NCBI GenBank assembly: GCA_963662175.1
Contig: OY759225.1
Coordinates: 4,475,107 to 4,539,106 of the forward strand
Length of the DNA stretch: 64,000 nucleotides
Direction of reading: 5' to 3'
From: Aradus depressus
Lineage: Eukaryota > Arthropoda > Insecta > Hemiptera > Aradidae
Shown: piece by piece, positions 1 to 12,300 of the stretch
Layout: the number at the start of each line of letters is the position of its first letter
Position numbering within the stretch: the stretch's first letter is position 1
Translations under genes and position numbers: made by a program
The notes under the pieces: model-generated
Seen by the model: the letters and a program-made list of their open reading frames with translations, nothing else
What the model was told of the DNA's origin: nothing
The model's database searches: none

Positions 1-212
1 AAACTGTACGGAGGAAAACAAAATGAGAGTTTTATTGTGTTGTTGAGATCCGTTTTGAACGGCTTTTCTACGTTGTTTCCTTTCATGTGTTCTCTGACAT
101 GGTTTGCAGTAGTCTCGACAATATTTTATTAACGGATTTATATTCAAATTTTAGAATATTTCTGAATAAATAGTGTACTCTTGTTTTATATTGAGTTATT
201 TAATATTTTCAG

Positions 213-326
213 GTAAATACGCTACTGGGCCTGATCAGGTGGAGCCTATGTTCCGGTATCTCAAGTCTTCTTTCCAGGCGCTACAGTTAGTTGTGGTGGT
301 ACTTCCAGGCAAGACTCCAGTCTATG
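213..326 (+). CDS. AGO1: AGO1 exon (end of MID domain)
   Basis: The acceptor is tattttcag at 212 and the donor is GTGAGT at 327. The exon enters after one base of a codon and leaves after one base. It encodes [17 protein letters not shown] and then [13 protein letters not shown], the MID-domain core of AGO1. Confidence 0.95.
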
Positions 327-3300
327 GTGAGTCAGTACCATCTTCACTTTTTGCTATACTTTCTTAGTATTATCAGTTAGTAACGTTACTTTAGTATGAG
401 GAAGGTAGCTATAGTAATCGTATTCTCATATCTCATATTTGTATCTAAGACCGCGTGTACACACTTGTATACAGAGTCGAGGGAATTTGTATCTATACAA
501 TGTCTATATTCAATCGTTCGACATGTCTATAGACAATCCTGAGACAAATTCATGTCTGTAGACACGGTTTTGGAGCAAAATCGCAGAACTTTTGTCTCCC
601 GTTTAAAATGGGAGACATGAGACAATTGTTAAACAAGGTTTAATCCCTCTCAGATAACAAATATCCATGGCAATATTAATCTAGGTTAAATAATTTTCTA
701 CTTAAACATATAGTAGCTATATATTGTACAGTTATGTTATATTATTTTTTTGGAATGTTAGTTTTTGGTTTTATTTTAATTTTATTTTCTTGTTTTGCAA
801 ATACCACCAATTTCCACCTCCTGGTTTTACCAGAGGAAGGGGACCCTTTCACCTCAGGTACTCTTAAGTTAATATAAATATGTATGCCTGGCAAATATCT
901 CAATTATTGTTGAACCTTGTGCTGACGATGGCTAAAGTCGAAACCGGTACACATTTAAGTATATGTTTGTGGAAGTAGACAATATAAGTGTTCAAAAAAG
1001 TGTTTTATCTATCATTTTATTCTATTTAAACAAGGTTGAACAATATTTCATAGTGTGGACGTTTTGGTAGACATTGTCTCCAGTTTTTTCAGCCGAGGAG
1101 AACGCTCCTTGTTTTTTCTGTTTTTTTTTTTATTACCAAGGTGTGTTATTGTTTATAAAAATCGCACAAATAAGAATAATAATAATTTAACAATTTGTTG
1201 GTTTCAGCTGAAGTGAAGCGGGTCGGTGACACGGTGCTAGGGATGGCCACTCAGTGTGTTCAGGCTAAAAACGTGAACAAGACCTCTCCACAGACCCTGT
1301 CCAACCTCTGTCTCAAGATCAACGTCAAACTGGGAGGCATCAACAGTATTCTAGTACCTAGCATCAGACCAAAGGTAATCCCCTCTAGAGCGTCATAGAG
1401 CGTCTTTATCTAATATAATAATCTCTAATTATAAACTAAGACAACATGGCTGAATGTGAACTGTTCTTATAAGTACATCAGGTAGGTAAAGAAGGCTAGG
1501 GAATCCCCGTGGCTTCACAGTTAGGAATTTGTTGGTTTTGGAAGATTTACATCTCTTTGTTTTTCAATAACAGATGTAAACTTGAAATAAAAGATAAAAT
1601 AGTTAAATTCTCACGAGATGAACTCATTTATGTGATAGTACCTACCTCATTTTCCTATAAGAACGATTCGCAATCTAACAATACCCCCGTGGCCCAATCA
1701 TCCGCTGTGATCACATCTCTACCAAAATGTGGAATCTCGTTAGAGGATATCGTCTTTTTCTCTTTGTGACTCTAACCGCTCTTAATATTATTGACTCTGC
1801 CCCCCCCCCCCCCCCCCCCCCCCAGGGGAGCACCACGCTCAATAATTTAAAAATGTCCAATGGAAAATAGTGTCAATTTATATTTCAATGAGTGTCTCGG
1901 CTGCCTCCCGAACCTGCTCTCTCAGTCATCCCAGCGACTCCTTATGTCGAAGTACCTTTGAGACAACTGTCCCCCAAGACAATAATCGAAAATTGAGATT
2001 ATGCTGCCATGTTGCGGTCCAAGGGGGAACTAACATTTCTGTATATTCATCATGATCAAGAACCAAACCAGTCCGGACAGGCAAGGCTTCAAAGTTTGGC
2101 CGTTAAAGGAAAAACTAACTTTGTCAAGTGACGTGCTGCTTTTGATAAAATCTTATCTCTTATCACTTTTTAAAAATCTGATTACATCAGCTGTTTGTTT
2201 TGATAGTAACATTGTTGTTTTGATAGTAAATGCGTGTTTATTAATATTTGATATAGTTAAAGTTTTAGTATATTTTTTAATGGATAACGGCGATGCAAAT
2301 TCTTTTGTTTGGCCTAAAAAGAGTCAAAAACAGCACATGTCACGGAAGGGGTTGCATTTATAGGGCTGATGACGTCACTACGAAATTGCAAAAGTCTATC
2401 TCAAGGGGTTGTTACCTTTTGGAAGGGTTCCTTAAAAAGCCCTGAAGAGATCTTTTTAATAAAGTAAAAAATAAAGAAGCGGCGACGTTTTTTCGTTCTC
2501 CTGAAAAATTGAAAATTATTTTCAACAATTATTGTCGAAATTAATAGGTCGAAAACCCATTCTGCCCTCCCTAACCAAAATATCTAAGTGAACGCTACTG
2601 ATTGATATAATAATTGTCTGTATGACATTAATGCTGGTTAGCACCTGTATTTTGGCCAAAACAGAATTTGGTTTTTATAAGTGTATTATCTTTGTTGTTA
2701 ATCGATTCAAAACAATAAGTCGTTGTTATATCTTTCAAATGTTGTAATTATTGAAGGTGAATACAATTTTATTGGAAATCTGCTTAATCTGTTGCTTAGT
2801 TTGTTAGGACTTTATATAATTTAGATCAATACAATTCATTAGTCTTGTCTAGCTTATGATGTGATTCGTGTCAATGTTCCAATGGCAAGTGAACTGACGT
2901 TTATTTTTGTACCCGATTTAGGTGTTCAACGAGCCGGTGATCTTCCTCGGGGCGGATGTAACTCACCCGCCTGCTGGTGACAACAAGAAGCCTTCCATCG
3001 CTGCTGTGGTCGGATCCATGGATGCGCATCCTAGTCGATATGCGGCCACCGTCAGAGTGCAGCAGCATCGCCAGGAGATCATACAGGAACTCTCCTCTAT
3101 GGTTCGGTAAGTTTACCTTACAATATACAACTTCCCCAGCTATACTAAGTGTATAGAGGAATTGGATATGAGGATATGTTTTTTAGATTAATTTGTGATG
3201 TGATGAATCTGGGGAATGATGGGTTTTTCATATAAATAAAGTAGAATTTTTTGACTCGTTTTAAGTTTTTTATTCATTAGTATTCACAATGAACTTCCAC

Positions 3301-6300
3301 AAGATCTCTGGCGAAAACATCTCTAATGTATAGAGGAAGTTATATAATCGGTCGGAAATTCGATGATCAGTTTTCCCCGGAATTTCATCTTTTCCGACCC
3401 CCGGATTCCAAAAATAAAAAAAAGAAAGTCTGTGTTTGTGTGAAGAGAATGAACCTCGATATAATTAATTTATTGACACACAATTTTAAATGCATATCCA
3501 GAACCCCATTAGCAAAAACGAAGGGGAGGGGCTCGACTCAAACCCTGCCGATAAAAAAGCTCATAGGACGGCACCTATTCATTTTCCGCAAAATCGGCGA
3601 AAGGGGAAGAAAAGAGCGATCATCGGCGGGGAGGGAGTGCGGGGCCACTCAATAACCTTAATAAGTGCCGATCTAATGAATGTAGGAGGATTCAGAGGCT
3701 CCTATGTAAGTAAGTCAACTGTTGATTACACTACGTAAAAAAAAATTATTTATTTTTATTTCTTTGTGTTTATTTAGTGTGTGAAAGTAATGTGCTGAAC
3801 GCGAATATGCCATTCATTTTTTACAGATGTCGTTTCTTTTTGATATTATAACAGTTTTTTAATAATTTCAAATTTACCGCTTTTTCTAGCTATCGTAGTT
3901 GTTCAAACTAATCACCATTAAAAAAAACGTAAGAGGAGAGGCCATTCTGATGTACATTTTTAAAAAGACACTATTGTTGTATGAACATTCAACTTTATTC
4001 AATATTTTTGTTCTTATTCCTAACAATTATTGAGGTACTGTATGTTAGATTTCTTCTACAGGACTCTAGTTATATTAAATAAACATGTAATATTAATAGA
4101 TTTTAAGAAAATTTATTATCACACTCAAAATGTTAACTTATATATTCATAATCAGCATCATCAAATTAGGCAATAAACACTAAAAAACTAAGATAAACAA
4201 AAACTTGATACTAATGTTATTTGGAGAGCGAGCAAAAACTTAATTTGTAGCCGGGGGGGGCAGAAGGCAGATAAGCATTCTGCGAAGAGAGTTGGAATGT
4301 GCTGGCTCCTTGGGAACGGGCAGAAAGCGGAGTGGGGGGCAGGAGCATTGTTGGGTCTCCTGAGCTGGAGGAGAGAGAATTCTAGTCCTGGAGTCGAAGA
4401 GAGAAGACAGATGATGCTAGGGGGCGCAGTTTGTACTTGTGTTCCTCTGCTCGGGTGAGTGGGCTGAAATACTGTAGTCCGGCCAGTCTAGATTTAAGTT
4501 ATTCCATGTTATAGTGTTGTTATCTGGGACGTTAATTAAATATTTGATTGCTCACTATTGTCTACTTTTTGAGCTGAGTTTACGAAGCTCTTTCTTAGGC
4601 GACTCATGTATTTCGTTGTACTCGTACTCCTCCTTTACCGATCACATTGCAATTTGCCACGATGGTAGTGGACACGGTGACAATGGTTTACTACTAAAAA
4701 AATCTGAAATCGAACATACCACGGAGGAATAATCACCGAAAAACGTAATCCCCATTGAAATCAATTGAGAGACAAAATTCTCGCGCAAAATAGAATTTTT
4801 CGATCTCAAATGTAAAAATCCGGGCGAAGCCCTTTTCGGTTTACCATCGGACACCACTTTTTTTGAGCCATTTTTTTCAGTGTTCTAACGTACTTCGACT
4901 TTTTTTTCGATAAAAATATTCACAGCTGTTGTCTACAAAAAGGCTAGAACAAATCCATTGAATTCAATTGAAATCTATTTAAAGTATTAATATATTCATA
5001 AAGAACATACAAGGTGAGAAGTTACTGATAATTATTAAAGCATTAACTGAGTTTTTTTATACAGAAATGCCTGACTCAGCTTAGTTTTTGCAAACAGCAG
5101 AATGTATTGTACACCTAGTTTTATAGGACTCTAGTTTTATTAATTAAATATGTAATATTAGTAGCTTTTAAGAAAATTTATTGTCACAGCCAAAATATTG
5201 ACTTATATACTCATAATCAGCATCATCAAATTAAGCAATTCACACTAAAAAACTAAGATAAACAAAAACTTGGTCAAATTTTGTTACGTAGTGTTATGTT
5301 ATTTGGAGAGCGAGCAAAAGATTAATTAGTAGCCGGCGGGGCAGAAGGCAGATAAGCATTCTGCGAAGAGAGTTGGAGAGCTGGCTCCTTGGGAACGTGC
5401 AGAAAGCGGAGTGGGAGCAGTAGCATTACTGGGTCTCCTGAGCTGGAGGAGAGAGAATTCTAGTCCTGGAGTCGAAGAGAGAGAGTTCTAGTCCTGGAGT
5501 CGAAGAGAGAAGACATGATGCTAGGGGGCGCAGTTTGTACTTGTGTTCCTCTGCTCCGGGTGAGTGTACTGAAATACTGTAGTCATTCCGGCCAGTCTAG
5601 ATTTAAGTTATTTATGTTATAATGTTGTTATCTGGGACGTTACTTAAATATTTGGTTGCTCACTACTGTCTACTTCGTATTACTTTGGAACCACCCATAG
5701 CAGTCTCCAGGCGGGTTACAAACCTATTAATTCAAGCTGGTGAAATACATAACCGGTGATTCACCGACAACTTTCTTTACAATTATTATATTATTACAAT
5801 TAATATCTTACAATATTTTTCTGTTGCAGGGAGCTTCTTATTATGTTCTACAAGAGCACTGGAGGATACAAACCGCATAGGATTATTTTGTATAGAGACG
5901 GTGTTTCGGAAGGACAGTTCCTGCACGTGAGTTCTTATTCAGTATTATATTTTGTATTCATTTAATAAAAATTGGTGAATGTAATCGATGAATAACTTTA
6001 TCTTCGTTTTATTCCTTCTTATATTAACTAGCAGTGATACCCGGCGTTGTCCGGGTAACTTTGACTTTTCTCCTAATATCTCTCGTTCGAATACTATTCA
6101 ATTTTTCGACATTACATTCATGATGTTATAATTTTCAATTATTCATATGGAATAAGATAGTCCTTCAACGACGGACTGCCTTGCAATGGCGGACTCCACA
6201 GCTAGTACGTAGTTAGGACCACTGGGCATCACAGCTAGTATGTGCCTTGCAACGTCGGACCCCATGCTAGTATGTAGTTAGGACCACTGGGCATCACAGC

Positions 6301-9300
6301 TAGTTTGACATGTAAGTCAAATATTGATTTCTACCCCAAACGGTCCATTGACTTTGGATAGAGCGCGAAAATGTAATTGATTAATTCGATTGATTAGTTA
6401 GGACCACTTGGCATCACAGCTAGTATGTGCCTTGCAACGGCGGACCCCACAGCTAGTACGTAGTTAAGACCACTGGGCATCACAGCTAGTTAGTGCCTTG
6501 CCTAAGAGGGTCTTGACTTAATTATTTTTTTGTTCTAAAGAACCAACTAACTAATGTTGCAAAACAAAAATTTATTAAAAGTATTGAAAACGTACACGTT
6601 ATTGATGGTGTACTATTTGAAATTGGTGAATAAAAATTTACCAATTGTTGTGTGTTATTTATTAAGAGACAAGTAAACTCAGAAGTTTGTGACAATGATA
6701 ATAATAATAATTATTATGCTAATAATAATAATTATTATTATTATAAACAAAATAGTTGATTGCAATACAATCCATGTAATTCTTCTAATCCTATTGAAAA
6801 CCTAGTATAGTAATGATCAAGGAGGGACCAGATTAGTAGACAAAATAGTCGTTATATGGGTTTTGTTTTGGTTTGTTTAATGGTGTGTTCTGTTCTGTTG
6901 TTAGGTGCTGCAACACGAGTTGACGGCCATCCGAGAGGCTTGCATCAAACTTGAAGGAGACTACAAACCCGGCATCACGTTCATTGTCGTTCAGAAGAGG
7001 CATCACACGAGGTAACCAGATCTGCTAGTAGTATGTATATGTAATGTGAAAGGGAGGCATTTTATAGTCTGTTCTAAGAACATAAGCTACTTTATCAATA
7101 TTAACGCACAATTCAACATGTTTTCAGTGTCAATACTTTCACTGACGTTAACAATTGACTAAATTCCTAATAAATACTTTCTATATTCTTTATATTTTAC
7201 CTCTGGAGTTTGTTAATGAGTCTCTTGTTTTTTTATGAATACTTGTATTTGTGTTGGAATACCCCCCCCCCCCCCCCCTCCCCCCCCCTCTGACTGAAAA
7301 ATGTAAAAATTATTGCGAATAGGATCCACACTGTCAAAGTCCGTTGGCAACATTTGCGTTGATATATGTAGTACAAATTTAAATATTAAATATATAGATG
7401 TTGATTAGCGACTGTAGATTCTAATTGTAGGAATATTGAGGGTCAGTCAAAGATGGAAGAAAACACTATTCAAATGCCAACGTTTCGAAGACATGTACAC
7501 TGGAGGGAGTCTTACATTGCAATGTAGGACTCCATCCAGTGTAATGCCCTGATGATGATATCATATACATAAAGCTGAAAATGTCTGTGCGTTGTACCGC
7601 TATAACTCACGAACGGCTTGATGGATTTGATTAATTTTTTTTTAAATTTGTTCGTCATCGTCTGTGGAAGGTTATAGGCGTATTAGTACCTCAATATCTG
7701 GTCCATCCCAGCATCCACCCACGCAATCTTTGTAACTCAAAAACCACTGCAATGATTAATGAGGAATCTTTTTGAATAGATGTTTTATCTACCGGAAGGT
7801 TAAGGTCTATTTTTTAATCAACCCCTGGTCCATCCCAGCTCTTTGTACGCAATCTCGCAATCTTTGTAACTCGAAAGCCATTGCAACGATTAATGAGAAA
7901 TCTTTTTGAATAAATTAGTTTTAGCTCCAAAGCTAGCGTTACTACAGTTGAAAGACTATAAGCCTTATTCCGTATGAATAATTGAAAATTATAACATCAT
8001 GAATGTACTGTCGAGGAACTGAATAGCCTTATAGGAGATATTGGGAGAAAAGTCAAAGTTCCCCGGGCAACGCCGGGTATTACTGCTAGTAAAATATATA
8101 GAAACGCTCTTTCATCACTCTGGTGGACATAAGCCCGACTCTACTGTGGTAGTCCTAAATTTTGCCTACCCTAAATTTTTATTCACCTAGGACAGGGGTC
8201 TTTAACGTACAGGCTCGGGACAATCGCTTAGCGTCCCATCAGAAGGACGACGTGCTTAAGTTTATTTTACCTCCCAGATAAAATAAACGTAAGTTGCCAA
8301 GTACGCATACCACTGAGCTACCGGCGCCCTCTGTTCTAAAATATAGTTTCTGCCGAAGATTTGAGTCGGAAAATTTCGTGTTTTGAAACTCTTTCACTAC
8401 CAGAGCGCTGTTTTTGTCGCTCTGGTAGTCATGAGCCCAACTGTACTATGGGAGTCTTCAATTTTGCCGACGCTGAATTTTCATTCACGTACAGGCTTGG
8501 GACCATCGCTTAACGTCCCATCGGAAGGACGGCGTACTCAAAAGTTTTTTAGTTGTGAAATCATAGCAAAATTAAGTTATTTTTTCAATATGTTTATATT
8601 AAACTAATGAGGGCGCCGGTAGCTCAGTGGTATGCGTGCTTGACTTCTGAGCTCAAGGTTGTGGGTTCGTAGCCCGACCGAGGCCCTTAGTTTATTTTAT
8701 CTGGGAGGTAAAATAAACTTAAGCACGCCGTCCTTCGGATGGGACGTTAAGCGATGGTCCCGAGCCTGTACGATGTCAGGTACTCGTTAAAGACCCCTAC
8801 CCTAGGTGAATAAAAATTTAGGGTAGGCAAAATTTAGGACTCCCACAGTAGAATCGGGCTCATGTCCACCAGAGTGACGATAGAGCGCTCTGGTAGTAGG
8901 CGATATGACCTCGTAGTTAAAGCCCGGGCATGAGTCATAAAACCTAACCATATTAAACTAATAATTTATCCTTTTCTCCAGAAGCAGAGCCTTATTTCCT
9001 CAGTTATCAATCAATTTTAGTCTTTTTAGAGTTGAAATAGTCTTCTACAAAACAAATCATGTCCAAATAAACAATTCATTTTTCGACATAACAAAAAATA
9101 AGCAATTATTAAATTGTACGCTTCTCCCCGTTGTTTATATACCTGTTTCATGTATAAGTTGAGATGTGTTGTAGATATAAAGGGACTGTAACATCCTTTG
9201 TCTGATGTAATGTAATTCTGTTTGTTGTCAGACTGTTCTGTGCGGACAAGAAGGAGCAGAGCGGCAAGTCAGGCAACATTCCAGCTGGCACCACGGTAGA

Positions 9301-12300
9301 TGTTGGCATTACACATCCTACTGAGTTTGACTTTTATCTGTGCAGTCATCAAGGAATACAGGTTAAAATCAACATTTATTATTGTCTAATTTCACAAAAA
9401 ATATATATACATACAGTGTACCGGTTTCGGTGTACGCCACCCCTGGCGCACAGTATAATGCCCCCTCTACACTATGGGCCACCAATATTGGCGTAATGGC
9501 GGCGCTGGCCTGAACCTTGGCTCCACATACTGGGCCAGCCATTGGCCCAGTATCATGGCCAAACCCAGTTGCTTGAACCCTATTTCCGTGATGGATATCG
9601 AGAAAATCGCTGCTGCATATAATTGTTACTTACATATTATTGACAAAAACATGGTTGAAAAGAAATGGAAACAAAGAAGATGGTGGACCATATTTTTATT
9701 TTTGTGAAAAGGGTTTTTGGGATTCCAAATTGGAGGTTCATTTTGGTACAGTTCTAAAAATTTTAAACTTTCCTCATTTGTCCATGTAGACATTTTGTAT
9801 TTGTAGTTTATATTAATAAAATAAAATAAAATATTATAGTATTTAACAGGATGAAAGGAATATACAAAACACTACGACAAGAAACAAACAGCCAATGTGG
9901 GACAAGTGTGTGGATGCGTCACTTATCTACTGCGCACTTGGTTCACGCATGTTGGCCTGCTTTGATGTGTGTTGAAAAACCGCTCCGAACGCCAACCTTC
10001 ACCAACAAAAGCCAACACCCTGGCCCAACATGACCAACACAAGCCAACCCCTCTCTACACAGTGGCCCAGCAGGATTGGGCCACTGCCTGTTATGGCTCC
10101 TCTACACTATGGGCCATCTTGAGCCATTGTGTAGAGGGGTAGATGGCCTGTAGTGGCCTAAGTAGTGGATGATGGAGATGGTGATGGCCATGGATGGCGT
10201 TGGGGGCGGTCCGACTACACACATCAAAGGAGGCCAGCATGCGCAAGTAAGCTGCGCAGTGGCTAAAGTGGCATGTTCACACCATGGGCCATCATTATTT
10301 CCTTTATCGCACGCTTATCAGTGCCTGCTGCTTGTTGTCATGATAACACTGATTTTAGTAATTATTATTATTTAATTATAACGAAATATTTAGTTTTTTG
10401 AAATATTAGTTTTTTGAAATATTTAGTTTTCTATAACAAGAAATAGCTGTTTATTATTAATCATGGCAAAACCGAAAAAAGAAATAAATTGGGTTCCATT
10501 AAATAAATAAATTCACTATGGCCCATTCATGCACATCTAGATGGACCACTGTGTGGATGCGTCCATTCAGGCCATCATAATGGGCCATGATAATGGTGAC
10601 AATCATGATGGCCCACAATGAGCCATAGTGTAGAGGAGCCATTACAGTAACATTTTAAATTAGTTTTTCCACTAAAAAGAAGATGCACTAAAGATTGCAT
10701 GTTTGTATTTCGCAAGTGCTAGTCTTGCAGATAATTTCAGTTAGTTTTAACTGTAAGTGCGCATGAGGCGGTGAAAATAGCGTTTAGTCATTAGCAAAAG
10801 ACAGTGCGAAGACCTCAATTCAGCTACACCAATCTTGAAGCACGCTCACTGCTTCCTCTTTTGTAATGATTTTTTTTACTTTTTAAAGTTGGTTTTCGTG
10901 AAATTTGAAGAAGTTTATTATGGGACTTCTCCAAAAATTCATCCTTGCATAATCAAAAAGGGCAAATATCAGTGTAGTTATTTATTGTGACTCGTGCCCG
11001 GGCTTTTAACTATGAAGTCATATCGCCTACTACCAGAACGCTCTTTCGTAGCTCTGCTGGATATGAGCCAGACTCTACTCTGGGAGTCCTAAATTTTGCA
11101 TACTCTACATTTTTTATTCACGTATGATAGTAGGGGTCTTTAACGAGTATCTGACATCGCAAAGGCTCGGGACCATCGCTTTAGGACCCAAAGGACGTAG
11201 TGCTCATAGTTTTTTTACCTCCCAGGAAATAACCTTAAGGGTCTCCTATATTTGAATTTATTAGAATCCTCTTTGACGTGATGTTTTGTAGGGTACAAGC
11301 CGACCGAGCCACTACCACGTGCTCTGGGATGACAACCACTTCGACTCGGACGAGTTGCAGTGTCTCACCTACCAACTGTGTCACACCTATGTGAGGTGCA
11401 CTCGGTCAGTGTCGATCCCAGCCCCGGCCTATTATGCACATCTGGTCGCCTTCAGGGCCCGCTACCATCTCGTCGAAAAGGAACACGACAGGTAACCAAC
11501 CACATCACTAAACCGAGTCATCTTGGTGCTCCTCAGACACTCTTCTATTGCTAGTTCCTATACTGACCTAAAATGCCTCTTCCCATCCTTTCATCGACAA
11601 TATTTCCTAGACTCATTCCTCTATCAAACTATATCTTTGCAATAGCCTTCCTACATCTTTCAAATGCTTCAATTTTAATTCACCAGATTCCGTCCCTCAC
11701 ATCTTTACCTCCCTTCCCACAGGACAACAACCTACCACAACTCCTTCCTTATCCAGGCCAACTCCCTCTGGAACTCTCTCCCTCTCCAGATCCCGTCCCT
11801 CACATCTTTAACTCCCTTCCCACAGGACAACAACCTACCACAACTCCTTCCTTATCCAGGCTAACTCCCTCTGGAACTCTCTCCCTCTCTCCAGATTCGC
11901 CATGCTCCTACTCTTCTTTCATTTAATCCCTACTTTTCCAGTACCTCCTTCCTAACTCAGCAAAACCTTTGGTTCCTAAGGCTAGCTCAGCAGCCTAGAA
12001 TCAGCAGAAGAGGAGGGAGTCTCAACTCAAAAATCCTAATAACTATCGATATAATTAATGTATCGACATGAAATTTTATATTCAAGTTCAGAACCTCGAG
12101 AGAGAAGGACATAGTCCAGAAAATATCGACTTTTTTATTATTATTATTTAAATGAAAGCTTTATATGAAATATTTCATCTTAGAAAATTCATATAATAAT
12201 AATTTTTTTTTTTCAATTTCAGTGGTGAAGGATCACATCAGTCGGGATGCAGTGAAGATCGAACTCCAGGTGCAATGGCCAGAGCCATCACAGTCCATGC

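Noticed and set aside
8611..8690. tRNA gene (A-box and B-box present)
   Set aside because: The same head recurs many times followed by the same body of about 260 bp, so it is the head of a SINE; the cloverleaf arms are not complete.
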